Positions 43,608 through 53,768 are shown, counted from the stretch's first letter. The stretch is 64,000 nucleotides of DNA from Theropithecus gelada (GCF_003255815.1 NC_037668.1:62087500-62151499); one strand, 5' to 3'. The notes: generated by a model not told the origin, from the sequence alone. Program-made: numbers and translations.

Positions 43608-44425
43608 TGTGAGGAGCTGAGCAAACAAAGATGCAGAGCAAAAGGCAAGAAATAGTGAGTTGATGCCAGCAGGTTAAGGATTTCTGCTGTCAACAAGACC
43701 AGGATGCCCAGAGCACCCCTGTTAAAGGTCCCGTGGGTGTGAGAGTGTGGGCTGGCCTCATTTAAAGGTACAGTCTCAGGCAGACGTTTGCAGCCGTTTT
43801 TATCCTCAGTTGCTAGGGCTGCAAGTTGGCGGTCAGCTCTTGGCGTAACAGGAGAAGATGATGAGTAAGTTCACTGGCTATAGCACCATTTGCAGTGTTA
43901 TCAGCCCTCCCCTTTGCTGCAGATGTCACAGCGACTGTGGGTCTGTTGGGATGAAAATGTTTTCATCTGCCTTGGGAAAGGGCAGTGAAGATGCTCCCCA
44001 GAGAAATGTCCATCCTACTGCCCTATGTGCAGAAATGGACAGAGTAGTCACAGTATTGTCAGACACTGGAATCTCAAAGATCTGCCTCCCAAAGGGCAGC
44101 TGACCTAGCTGGAGAGCAAGGCCTGCAGCCTTTGAATGGAAGAAAAAGAGTCACCCTCCACTCCAGAAAACCCACCTCACTCTCCCACACACACACCTAG
44201 AATCACGTTCCATGCTAAATGACTAGGGGCTGGCCCATAGATTCTCAATCTTGCCCTTGCCTCCAGGGGCTCCTTCATTTAATGTCCAAGTAGGTATTAA
44301 ATCCAGGTCACTCACCAGACTTTCTTTCCACCCAAAAAACCAGGCTTAAGCATCATAGCCACAGTCACACGGCTCTTCACCATCCCTGTCTAAACACTGA
44401 CTACTAAAGCTCAGAGTCCCCATAG
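43608..44425. other. No recognised feature
   Basis: Single-copy-like. The 81-codon frame at 43858-44103 has no domain. Confidence 0.4.
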
Positions 44426-44695
44426 CATAATGGCTAAGAACATGAGCTTTTAGCTGAGCTACTTGGGTTCAAATCCTGGCTCTGCTGCTAGGAAGCTATA
44501 TGGCCATGAATAAGCCACTTAACCTCCTTCTGTGTTCCTCTGGGCTCAGTTCCATAATCAGTAATATGTGGATAAGAGTTGCAGTATTTCATAGGCTTGT
44601 GAGGATTCAGTAAGTTAGAATATGTAAAGCCTTTAAATAGTATCTCACACACAGCAAGTGCCATTTAACCGTTAACATTGCTATTATTGTTCCCT
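44426..44695 (+). mobile_element. MIR SINE, nearly complete
   Basis: 'cataatggctaagaacatga', 'ttgggttcaaatcctggctc', 'aagccacttaacctccttct', 'cataggcttgtgaggattca' and 'ctcacacacagcaagtgcca' span the element from tRNA-like head to 3' tail. Confidence 0.92.
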
Positions 44696-44819
44696 CACAT
44701 CGCCGGCCAATTATTATGACCTAGATTGCATAAGTAGAAAAATCAGGAGACAGCAAAGCTACACCTTACTTATTTACTTTGACCAAAATAATTTATTCAT
44801 TTTAATATACTAACAGGGT

Positions 44820-45005
44820 TAATAACTGCGACTTGCTGAGTGCCTACTATGTGCCTAGCACCATGTGATCCCTATAGCAACCATGTGAAATCTTTGTTAG
44901 TATTGCCACTTTACAGATGCAGAAACTGAGACTCAGAGAGGGTAACTCCCCATCCTGAAGCCACATAGCTAGAAAACTGAAAAACTCAGATTTCAACCCA
45001 TGTCT
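44820..45005 (-). mobile_element. MIR SINE
   Basis: 'gagtgcctactatgtgccta', 'acagatgcagaaactgagac', 'tcagagagggtaactcccca' and 'agatttcaacccatgtc' in antisense MIR order. Confidence 0.88.
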
Positions 45006-45054
45006 TGCTGACTGCAAACTTGCACACACTGTTGTTCTTTCAGATAACAGTTCA
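44997..45054 (+). repeat. Copy A of a local 58-bp duplication
   Basis: 'gcaaacttgcacacactgtt' and 'gttctttcagataacagttc' are repeated with about six mismatches in 58 bp at 46916-46973, same orientation. Confidence 0.88.
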
Positions 45055-45099
45055 AAAGTGAAATGAGAAGAGTCCTAGGAAAAGGCTGACTCCTGTCTG

Positions 45100-45560
45100 G
45101 GATTGTCTAGGCATTGTAGCAGTTTCTATTCTTTGTTGGTAATTATCTGTTCCCTGGCTTCCCTGTAAGCCGCCCTACTTCCTGCTCCTTTGATGTTGGG
45201 CTGAGCCATGTGACTTGCTTTGCCCAGTGGTGTCCCAGCAGCTAGGACTCACTCCACATCTGAATAGAGCCTTTCAACGTGCTTTCTGGTTGAGCTCTTT
45301 CTCCCTTGAGCTTCTGCCCTCTGCCACAAGAACAGCATGCTGCATATGTGGGCTGCCCCTTCAGCTGGGGTCCTGGAATAAGAGAAGACCTGTGGCACTG
45401 AGCCAGGCCCAGCAGGTCCCAGAAGAACCAAGGACAGCTCCTGCTGACCAGCAACCCTCACATAATGGGAGCAGGAAATAAAGGCTTGCTGTTGTAAGGC
45501 ATTGAGATTTGGCAGGAGTGGGTGGAGGTTGTTGCCACAGGAAACGCTGGCTAATGCAGA
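45100..45560 (+). mobile_element. MaLR/MLT1-like LTR
   Basis: 'gccatgtgacttgctttgcc', 'ctctgccacaagaacagcat', 'aggaaataaaggcttgctgt' and 'tgtaaggcattgagatttgg', then 'aaacgctggctaatgcag', follow the layout of an LTR with a late AATAAA signal, MLT1-like. About 460 bp. Subfamily uncertain. Confidence 0.65.
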
Positions 45561-46440
45561 CATGATCCCAGAGGCAGGGGATAGACCAGGCCTTCTCCAC
45601 TCCGATGGAACAGAAACAGAAAAGGATAATACGAGCTTGCTGCATTGCAAAGTAGTAATGCATTTGGCTGTAAAGGTAGGCTTTATACTGCCCAATGCAC
45701 TTTTATACATAATTGGTGATCAATATATATTCTCTAAATTGAAATCAGAATAATGAAGCCACAGAGGACTCAGGAGTGAAAGGAAGGAGAAAGTGGCCAA
45801 GGTCTTTTGAGTTTTTCTTCCCTGTTGGGTGGTTCCAGCAGATGCAGAGAACACACTGAAGACAAAAGTGCTTTTCCCTGGAGTAGAATGAGTGTGTAGA
45901 CAGGGATTTCCTGAAAGGAGAAAAGAGGGAGAAGCCACCAGCACCCATGCAGTCCTATAGATTTGGCTCCTGTGGTGTCCTGAAGGGTTGTAGGGTAAAT
46001 GGGACCTCTCCAAGTGACAGACAAGTGTGAAGCTCCCAGTTACCCAGCAAGAGCAGAAGCCAAACGCAGGTCCCCTGAAGTCTGGCTGGGACCCCTTTCA
46101 CCAAGACAAAGTGACCAGCAAATACAGCATTTGGTTAAAACTTGACATTTAGCAGGGGAAGGGGTGGCACAAATCAGCCTTTTGGAGACCTCTATGTGCA
46201 TTGGGTGCTGGAGTGATTCTTTTTACGCTGTATCGTGCACACGGTGCTCAGCAGAGTCTTTTGAGATTGAGCTGGTGGTGCCAAGGAAGGTGACTGGTGC
46301 TCAATCTCATGCCCAAGGCCACCCCAGAGCTCTCCACAACCCCATATGTTTCTGCCCTTCACACTTCCAGGGATAGGCGGCTCCAGCCTTCAGAGAGTGT
46401 GGTCTCTGAGAGGGAGAGGAGAGGAAGAAAATGCTGGGGT
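45561..46440. other. No recognised feature
   Basis: Several overlapping frames (67-153 codons) on the minus strand with no domain. No repeat called. Confidence 0.4.
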
Positions 46441-46460
46441 CACTTCATTAGGCTTCTCGT

Positions 46461-46527
46461 ATTGGTCTTTGGCCAGCCGAGATCCAGGAAAAGGCTGCAA
46501 CACTGGCTGAGGTGTTTCCATGGCAAC
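46461..46527. promoter_or_regulatory. Inverted CCAAT box plus RFX-type X-box
   Basis: ATTGG at 46461-46465 and GTTTCCATGGCAAC at 46514-46527. The latter contains both half-sites of the palindromic RFX X-box with one changed base. The pair lies just upstream of a long purine tract. This combination is typical of ciliary and MHC-type promoters or enhancers, but no transcript is evident here. Confidence 0.45.
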
Positions 46528-46556
46528 AGCAGGCAGCACGCTCTTCAGCATCAGTT

Positions 46557-46878
46557 AGTGCAGGCAGAGGGGAAAAGGGGTTGGGGGGATGGGAGGAGCG
46601 ATGCAAGAGGAGGAGGGGTTGGGGAGAAATCCGGAGGGGAGAAAGAAAGGAAAGATGAAAGGGAGAGAGAAAAAGAAGGAAAGGAAGAGGAAAAGTCAGT
46701 GGAAGGGGAGGGGGCAAAAAAGGACGAGGGGGAGGAAAGCGGAAGGCAGAGGAGGGGGAGAAGGAAGGCAGGAGGAGGGAAAGAGATGAGAGAGGAATTG
46801 GAGGCGGCATGTGGAGAGGAAGAAAAGGAAGGAAGGGAGCAAAAGGAATAAGGAAGGAGGAAGGCAAGAGGAAAACCA
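46557..46878 (+). repeat. Long purine-rich (GGAA/GAGG)n tract
   Basis: About 320 bases, roughly nine-tenths A or G, with many GGAGG and GGAAGG blocks. Frames through it on both strands (184 codons plus, 143 and 119 codons minus) are low-complexity Glu/Lys/Arg or Pro/Ser/Phe and are not genes. Confidence 0.92.
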
Positions 46879-46915
46879 CTTGTATTCCCTACTTCACGCT
46901 CCAGAGGCAAGAGTG

Positions 46916-46973
46916 CCCATGCCTAGCTGACCGCAAACTTGGACACACTGTTGTTCTTTCAGACAATAGTTCA
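46916..46973 (+). repeat. Copy B of the local 58-bp duplication
   Basis: 'gcaaacttggacacactgtt' and 'gttctttcagacaatagttc' match copy A at 44997-45054. It is immediately followed by a partial second reading of its end ('tttcagataatagtccc'). Confidence 0.88.
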
Positions 46974-47145
46974 TTTCAGATAATAGTCCCTTGCCTGGGA
47001 CACCATGAGTCACCCTCCCACCCCTGTTCCTCCACCTCCCAACACACACTGCTCCACCAGCAGCCCCAGAAGAAAGACCCGGGCTCCAGCCAAGCTTTGC
47101 CCTTTAGGAGCTCTGAGATGGGATAGCAAGAAGTTTCAAGAACAA
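46974..47145. other. No recognised feature
   Basis: Short unassigned spacer. Confidence 0.4.
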
Positions 47146-47240
47146 GTTTTGGTATCTGACAAATTCTGCCTCTAGCCACCTGAGCTTGGGCAAATTAACT
47201 TCTCCAAACTTTAGTTTTCTCATCTAAAAATAAATGAACC
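47146..47240 (+). mobile_element. MIR SINE, 5' part (split by an L1)
   Basis: 'cacctgagcttgggcaaatt', 'aacttctccaaactttagtt' and 'ttctcatctaaaaataaatg' are the MIR core. The MIR resumes at about 48110 after an L1 insertion. Confidence 0.78.
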
Positions 47241-47251
47241 CAGGGATGCAG

Positions 47252-48105
47252 CTTTATTTCAGGGTTCTCTAAACTGTTCCATTAGTCTGTGTCTGTTTTT
47301 GTACCAGTACCATGCTGTGTTGGTTACCATAGCCTAGCAGTATAGTTTGAAGTTGGGTTATGTGATGCCTCTGACTTTGTTCTTTTTGCTTAGGATTGCT
47401 TTGGCTATTCAAGCCCTTTTTTGGTTCCATATGAATTTTAGAATAGTGTAAAAATGACATTGCTATAATAGCTTGATAGGAATATCACCAAATCTGTAGA
47501 TTGCCTTGGGCAATATGGACATTTTTAACAATATTGATTCTTCCAATCCATGAACATGGATTATTTTTCCATTTGTTTGTGTGATCTGTGATTTCTTTCA
47601 GTAGTGTTTTGTGGTTCTCCTTGTAGAGATCATCACAGCACTATTTACAACAGCAAAGACATGAAATCAACCTAGGTGCCCACTAACAGTGGGTTGGATA
47701 AGGAAAATGTGGTAAATATACACCATGGAATACCACACAGTCACAAAAAAGAATGCAGTCATGTCCTCTGCAGCAACATGGATGGAGCTGGAGGCCATTA
47801 TCTTGAGTGGATTAATGCAGAAACAGGAAACCAAATACCAACACCTCATGTTCTTATTTATAAGTGGGAGCTAAACATTAGATACACAGGGTCATAAACA
47901 TGGGAACAACTGACACTGGAGACTACAGGATGGGGGTGGGAGAGAGGGTGAAAGGGGTTGAAAAACTAATTATTGGGTATGATGCTCACTACCTGGGCAA
48001 TGTTGAGTTGTACCCCAAACCTAAACATCCCGTGATATACCCTTGCAGCAAGCCTGAACGTGTACCCCTGAATCTAAAATAAAAGGTGAAATTAATAAAA
48101 ATAAA
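47252..48105. mobile_element. 5'-inverted (twin-primed) L1
   Basis: 47252-47631 is antisense ORF2 sequence ('tttttgtaccagtaccatgc', 'tttgctta', 'aatattgattcttccaatcc'). 47633-48105 is sense 3' sequence ('cagcactatttacaacagca', 'tggaataccacacagtcaca', 'tataagtgggagctaaacat', then a 3'UTR ending 'tgaatctaaaataaaagg'). The two parts meet near 47631-47634 and come from different ORF2 regions, as expected from twin priming during insertion. Confidence 0.9.
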
Positions 48106-48109
48106 TAAA

Positions 48110-48225
48110 TATATAGATTTTAAAATGGAAAAAATAACTATCTCATGCAATTGTGTAACTAAATGAGATAATAAATGTAAGGGCCTTAGTGTGATGTCTG
48201 TCACACGGTAAGCATTTAATTTAAA
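48110..48225 (+). mobile_element. MIR SINE, 3' part
   Basis: 'aaaataactatctcatgcaa', 'taactaaatgagataataaa' and 'tgtctgtcacacggtaagca' continue the MIR of 47146-47240. Confidence 0.7.
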
Positions 48226-48239
48226 ATTTTTATTTCTTT

Positions 48240-48360
48240 TTATTGTGTGATTTGGTCATCATTTAACCTCTCCAAACTTCCATTTCCTCATCTGTAAAAC
48301 ACAGATATCCCCACTCCAGATAATTTTTTAAATTATTATTGTAAGTATTCAATAACTGCT
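48240..48360 (+). mobile_element. MIR SINE
   Basis: 'gtgatttggtcatcatttaa', 'cctctccaaacttccatttc' and 'ctcatctgtaaaacacagat' followed by 'gtaagtattcaataactgc'. Confidence 0.75.
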
Positions 48361-48399
48361 AGCTATAAAAAATTTACCTCAATAATAAGAATAACTTTA

Positions 48400-48665
48400 T
48401 TTAGTAAATGATACTCTTTTCAAAGCACATTCTCCATCCTCACTTCATTTGACCCCTAAAGCAATTGTGTGCAGCAGACAGGGCAGTATTATTTTTCCTA
48501 CTGTACCTGTGGTTTAGCTTTCAGCCCTGTGCTGAGAGCTTCGCATCCATTTACCTCATCAAGTTCTGAAAACAACCTTCAACCTAGGTTTCATCCTCAT
48601 TCCACAGCTGAGAAAGCCCAGGCACCAAGAGGTGAGGGATCTGCTTGCGACTTGCTAGTAGGTGC
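48400..48665 (-). mobile_element. MIR-like fragment(s), weak
   Basis: 'ttccacagctgagaaagccc' and 'aggcaccaagaggtgaggga' resemble the antisense MIR core. The left half is less certain. Confidence 0.45.
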
Positions 48666-49154
48666 TGGAACTTGGATGCAGGATGGGAGGAAAAAAATGA
48701 TTCAACTCATTGTTTCCCTCAAACCAACACTTCTGACTTGTGCTGTTACTTGCTCAGAATAAAGCAAAGACGCCTTGAACCTTTGGGGAACCTCAAACAC
48801 ATGAGACAACGCCCAGGACAGGCATGGCCAACCCTAGCCACTGGGAGACTTCTTGGGGTTGCCTGACTCAGGGATCCCCAACAATTCAGTCCAGAGCCCA
48901 GAACAGAGTGAGCATGCTGAAAGAAAAAATCACAGACTGAAATAGCCAGTTCAGGTCAGACAAGCAAGAGCAAATCTTTTTCTGTGGGTCTGCAAAGGGC
49001 TTCACCCAGGGCCACAGAAAGAGGAAGCCAGGCAAGCTAGATTTGTTTTCCTGTTTCATTTTTCAAGGAGGCAGATTGAAGATACTCCACTCCTCTTCTG
49101 ATGAAACTTAAAATACCTTTGTGTTTGTTTTAAGAAATTATGTGTGTGTATGTG
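48666..49154. other. No recognised feature
   Basis: No gene or repeat called. Ends in a short (TG)n run at 49140-49160. Confidence 0.4.
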
Positions 49155-49490
49155 TGTGATTTTGAGAGACAGAAAGAAAGAGAGAGAGTGAAACCTCCCA
49201 GGTGCAGAGAGAGAGAAAAGGAATGAGGAGGATGAAGAACAGAAATAGAGAGACACACCATAGAAAGAAAGAAAGCAGATGCCAAAAGACATGAAAAGGG
49301 AAGAACACGATGCCAGAGGACCAGGGAAAGAGAAAAAAGATGCAGAAAAGGAGCAGTGGGCAGATGACTAGACAGACAGAAAAGCTTCAGAGACAGAAGG
49401 GCAGGGAAGCAGGGACACACAGAGGTAAAAGGCAAAGACAACAGAAAGCAAGAGATGGAACCATCCTTTCTCTGTTGTCAAAGAGAAATA
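49155..49490 (+). repeat. Purine-rich (GA/GAAA)n low-complexity tract
   Basis: AGAAAGAAAGAGAGAGAG, GAGAGAGAGAAAAGG and similar blocks over about 330 bp on the plus strand. Confidence 0.85.
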
Positions 49491-49568
49491 ACAAGTGAAC
49501 TCCATGAGTGAGGAGATACACATGGCTATGAAAACGCAACATTGGCATTTGCAACGCTAGAAAAAGAA

Positions 49569-49570
<2 letters not shown>

Positions 49571-49609
<39 letters not shown>

Positions 49610-49679
49610 CCCCCCCCTCTCTCCCTCTCTCTCTCTCTCTCTCTCCCCCTCTTTCCCTCTCTCCCTCTGTCCCCTCTCC

Positions 49680-49710
<31 letters not shown>

Positions 49711-49745
49711 CCCATCTCTCCCTCTCTCTCTCTTTCCACCTTTCC
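49571..49745 (+). repeat. (CT)n microsatellite / pyrimidine tract
   Basis: About 175 bases, almost all C or T, with runs of CTCTCT, a 10-C run at 49608-49617 and CCCTCT variants. Frames through it are Ser/Leu/Pro repeats. Confidence 0.95.
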
Positions 49746-50079
49746 TCTCTTCTACTCCTTTTGGGGAGGCAGGGCTGAATCAGCTCTCTACAGTCTAAAA
49801 AGTCTATGCTCAGCCAGCATTATTTGTGATAAAGGTGTTTTAAATCAGAGCTAAAATTTGGCAGCACAAATGTTCTAGAAATCCTCATCTCATTGTGAAA
49901 GTAAAGAAACCTTAATTTTATATTCTGAGAATTGGAATCATCCCATCTCATCTCTCAAGGAAAAGAGTTTTTTATTTTTACAAATGACTCCTATGCTACT
50001 AACCTTTTAAAATATCAGTGTATTTTTACCATGATGGCCCCACTTCTGTTGTGACCTCAGTTGGGGGAGGATTCAGCGT
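49746..50079. other. No recognised feature
   Basis: AT-rich, no gene or repeat called. Confidence 0.4.
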
Positions 50080-50140
50080 TTATTCAATAGGCATTAATTA
50101 GAAACCTCCCAGGTGCAGGACCTGGACTGAGCTGAGTGGA
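50080..50140 (-). mobile_element. L2 LINE tip (short)
   Basis: 'tattcaataggcattaatta', then 'ggtgcaggacctggactgag' resemble the antisense L2 3' end. Confidence 0.5.
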
Positions 50141-50939
50141 ATGCTCTGTGGAAACAGTAGGCCTTATGTTGGCTACATGTTGTGTAACCATATCCCAGGC
50201 AAGGGTTGGATTAATATCCCACCTCTCTCCAGAGAATTTGCACCAACGCAGCCTTGCTTGTGTTCTCTAATTGTCCCTAAGGTCAGCCTGAGAGGTGAGC
50301 TCCCTCAGGGTAAAATGGGGCCTGGACCCAGGGCAAGCCTGTCCACTTGTCCTGATTCTTCAGTCAGTGGTAAAAGCAGGCATACTCTGAGGCCCTGGCA
50401 TGAGCTCTGTCACTGTGCCCAGTTCTGCTGGGGTCAAAGTGGCTGTAGCAGATAGGGGGAGGGAAGAACAATTTCTGGAAGGAGCCTTAATCTGCACTGA
50501 CACTGCACAGAGTGCTTTAACTTTGCAGAGGTCATCAAAGGTGCCCCTCCTACCCTGGAGGTCCTCTGCATTCAGTGCCCTTATACACAGCTCTGGCTTC
50601 CTGAACCTTTCTGCCCAAACACATGCTCTGGAGACTGGAGAGAGAATGCCTGGGAGAGAGACCCCCCCCCCCTCAAGCAATGAAACACAGAAGTGGTTGA
50701 ATAAATAACTCAGCTTCATCAACCCTCACTTGGAAAATTCCAGAGTAGGTTCTACATAGTTTCTCAGAGAGTGCCCAGTAAGACAGAGCTCTGTTCCCTA
50801 CAGTGTAACTTCCTCCTCAAGGCACCACCCTTTGTGGCTTTTGCTTCTTCCATGGTCTCTCTCTTTCACTTCTTCACCATTCTGATTGATATCAAAACAA
50901 AATAAAATTGTTGTACCTAAATCCTTGTTTTAGAAGGAG
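50141..50939. other. No recognised feature
   Basis: Contains a C-run at 50662-50672. Sense and antisense frames (102-120 codons) overlap at 50360-50722 with no domain. Confidence 0.4.
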
Positions 50940-51200
50940 CCCAAACCAAGGCACCCTTACCTTAGCTCATTTAGCCCTCACAGCAGCCCTGTAGAGGTAA
51001 GCTTCACCACTCTCATTCTCAATGAATGAGAATTCATTCATTAAACACCTACTCTGTGAAGGCCTGGGCACTGGGAATACATCCATGGCCCCTTCCATAA
51101 GGAAGAGCTTGTATTCTAGACTGAAGAAAGATACTAAACAATAATCACATAAATAAATAATAAAGTTGTTATTGTGGCAATTGCTGTAAGTGACAGGCAC
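50940..51200 (-). mobile_element. MIR fragment followed by L2 3' end
   Basis: 'tagccctcacagcagccctg' is MIR-like. 'attcattaaacacctactct', 'ggcctgggcactgggaatac' and 'gagcttgtattctagactga' are antisense L2. Confidence 0.65.
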
Positions 51201-51339
51201 CTGCGGCTCTCAGTATGTAAAACAGATTAATAGGACCCTGTCGAGGGGGTCAGGAAAATGACTTCAGTTTAGATCAGAAGAAAGAGTGGAATCTAACTAT
51301 GGAAGATGGAAAGGAAAAATATTTAGCAATAAGAACAAT
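51201..51339. other. No recognised feature
   Basis: Short unassigned spacer, possibly the upstream part of the same antisense L2. Confidence 0.4.
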
Positions 51340-51460
51340 TTGAATAATAATGAAACTAAGGCAAACAGATGTTAAGGTTAGACACATACTAAGTGGTTGA
51401 AAGAGGGTTTGATTTCAGATTTACCTGACTCCAGTGTCCAGGCTCTTTATGTTATACTCA
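51340..51460 (-). mobile_element. MIR fragment
   Basis: 'gaaactaaggcaaacagatg', 'ttaaggttagacacatacta' and 'tttacctgactccagtgtcc' are antisense MIR. Confidence 0.7.
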
Positions 51461-52135
51461 ACAGTTGGAATGGAGATGGGTGTGTAAGAGTAGAGGGTGA
51501 CTTGTTACTCTCATTATTCATGTTATGAAAGGATTAACGACAAGATTCCTTTAAAAAGAAAACTCCCATAGGGCATTTAACAACTAAGTCAGTCACAAAA
51601 GAAATTACAAATAGCAAATTCTGTAAAATTTGCAAATTTATATAAATACATCTATTGGGTATGAAAAGGGAGTAGATGAAAGTGTGCAAAGTGGATGTTC
51701 TGAAGTCACTGAGAGGTTAGACATCTTCCCAAGCCCATTTCATGGCATCTAGCAAGAAGGTAGCATCAGTCTTTGCATGAAGATCTGGGCAGAAGAGTGG
51801 TGTTTTCCTACATAACTGATACATAGGAAGTGAGTGGTCTCTGGGCGTCCAGGGTCATAGGCCTTCCTTCCATCTCTAAGCAGAGACTCAAAAAGGGAAG
51901 ATAATACTTTGCAATGAGGAGAGAGGGACAATCATTTTTCATTCTGGTTAGTATGTAAAAGACCTATATTCCCATGATAACAAGAAAAAAAAAACTAACA
52001 AATTATGCAAATATCAAAGAGCAGTAGATACAAGGAAGTCTTGATAAACTGAATTCCGGAGAGGAATAAGTCCTTTATAGGTGAGCAGAAAGTGATAGTG
52101 GCTTCCATACCTGAAGGCAAAGACCACATCTTGAT
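51461..52135. other. No recognised feature
   Basis: AT-rich, no gene or repeat called. Confidence 0.4.
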
Positions 52136-52149
52136 GAAAGTGGATGGAG

Positions 52150-52308
52150 CCGGCACAGTGGCTCACAACTGTAATCTCAGCAACTCACATGGCTTAGGCA
52201 GGTGAATCTCTCTAGCCTAGGAGTTAGAAGGTACACTGAGCTATGATTGAGCCACTGTACTCCAGCCTGGTTGACAGCAAGATCTTAAACTATTTTTTAA
52301 AAAAGAAA
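52150..52308 (+). mobile_element. Internally deleted Alu
   Basis: Only about 140 bases plus tail: 'ccggcacagtggctcacaac' at the 5' end, and 'gagccactgtactccagcct' from the end of the right arm. Most of the middle is absent. A perfect 14-bp duplication GAAAGTGGATGGAG at 52136-52149 and 52309-52322 shows that the insertion boundaries are intact. Confidence 0.88.
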
Positions 52309-52322
52309 GAAAGTGGATGGAG

Positions 52323-52824
52323 AATCAGGTCTGCCATAGACAGAAAGAATTTTTTTTTAAGAATAGGAGAAACCAGCCAAGATTCAAATGTCAATGTGAT
52401 AAGGCAGGAAATATTGGAATCTAGAGGAGTCCAAACACAAAGATAAATCACTTGGATCCATTCTGAAATTTTGCTGAATAGTTAGCAGAGGAAATGCAGC
52501 TGGAAAGTAGAGAAGTTTGTGAAGACTTGTGATTTTTGAACTTTGGGGCCATGCTGGAGGTAAATCCCAAAGTGATCGAATCTCTTTGAAGCTGCAGCCC
52601 AACTTGCTCCCAAGTCAAATCATCAAGTATCAAAGAGATCACTCCCTTGGAAGGTAATGAATTCAGATAAAAGGCAAAGAGACATTCTTGGTCCTATTTG
52701 AAACCAGAAGTGAACTCAATATAATTAAAGCTGTGTCCTGGCTTCAGCTCAATTTAATTCTTAATGAAATATGAATTTCACCTGACAGAGAAAAAGACTT
52801 GTGCCCTCTGCAAAATTAATTATT
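52323..52824. other. No recognised feature
   Basis: Unassigned; overlapping short frames only. Confidence 0.4.
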
Positions 52825-53094
52825 TAATTAATTTAATGAATCAATCCATTTAAAAACCCATAAAAATTATACTTAAACAGTAAAAAACTACAAAACATGA
52901 AAAATGTGATCAACAATCAAGAGAAAAACAACCAATAGAAGGAAACTCACAGAAAATCAATATACCACAGTTGTCAATCAAGGACTTTAAAATAACTATT
53001 ATGAACCCATCAGAAAATTTGCAGAAAAAAAGATGAATAGAATTCATGAAGTGAAATAAAATAACAAGAAAGAAATAAAAATTATGATTATTAT

Positions 53095-53245
53095 TTTGAG
53101 ACAGGATCTCACTTTGTTGCCTGGGCTGGAGTCCAGTGACAGTTTCATGGCTGACTGCAGCCTTGACCTCCTCAGGCTCAGGTGATCCTCCCACCTCAGC
53201 TTCCCAAGTAGCTGGGACTACAGGCATGTGCCATCATGCCCAGCT

Positions 53246-53279
<34 letters not shown>

Positions 53280-53313
53280 TTTTGTAGAGACAGGGTTTTG
53301 CTGTGTTGCCCAG
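53095..53313 (-). mobile_element. AluJ, 5'-truncated, with (TG)n in the middle linker
   Basis: 'tttgagacaggatctcactt', 'gccttgacctcctcaggctc' (AluJ class) and 'ctgtgttgcccaggctgg', then it stops, missing the first roughly 75 bases of the element. (TG)n at 53248-53278 replaces the usual linker. Confidence 0.88.
53248..53278. repeat. (TG)n microsatellite inside AluJ
   Basis: About 15 uninterrupted TG units within the Alu. Confidence 0.95.
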
Positions 53314-53768
53314 GCTGGGTAAATTATTTAAAAATTTTAAAAAACCAAATGAAAATTGGATATCTGAAAATTTACTTATTTGAAATTTAAAAGTTAATTT
53401 ACAGGCTTAACATCAGATTGAACACAATGAAGAAAGGAATAGTAAACTTAAAATCAAGTCAATTGAGATTATCCAAACTGAAACACGGAAAGAAAATGGC
53501 TGAACAGAACATCAATTACATGTAAGATAATATAAAATAATCTAACACACACCTAAGTGTAGTCTCAGAAGGGGAGATGAAAAAGAACAGTTATTTTTTT
53601 AAAGGTATGAAAAGACATAATGTCTAAATTTTTTCAAATGTGATTTTAAAAAATTAACCCAGAGATCCAAGAAGCTCAGCAAATCCCAGACAGGATGAAT
53701 ATAATAAAAACTACACCTAAGTACATCACAGTGAAAAGAAAAAGAAAATATTTAAAGCAGCTAGAGAA

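Noticed and set aside
45249..45710. 153-codon minus-strand ORF
   Set aside because: Lies antisense across an LTR-like element and has no domain or signal.
46297..46851. 184-codon ORF and antisense ORFs of 143 and 119 codons
   Set aside because: Generated by the purine tract. The products are low-complexity Glu/Lys/Arg or Pro/Ser/Phe runs.
47225..48120. Target-site duplication for the twin-primed L1
   Set aside because: Both flanks are A-rich ('aaaaataaat'), so any match is not informative.
49542..49778. Ser-Leu repeat ORF and its antisense Arg-Glu ORF
   Set aside because: Translation of the CT microsatellite.
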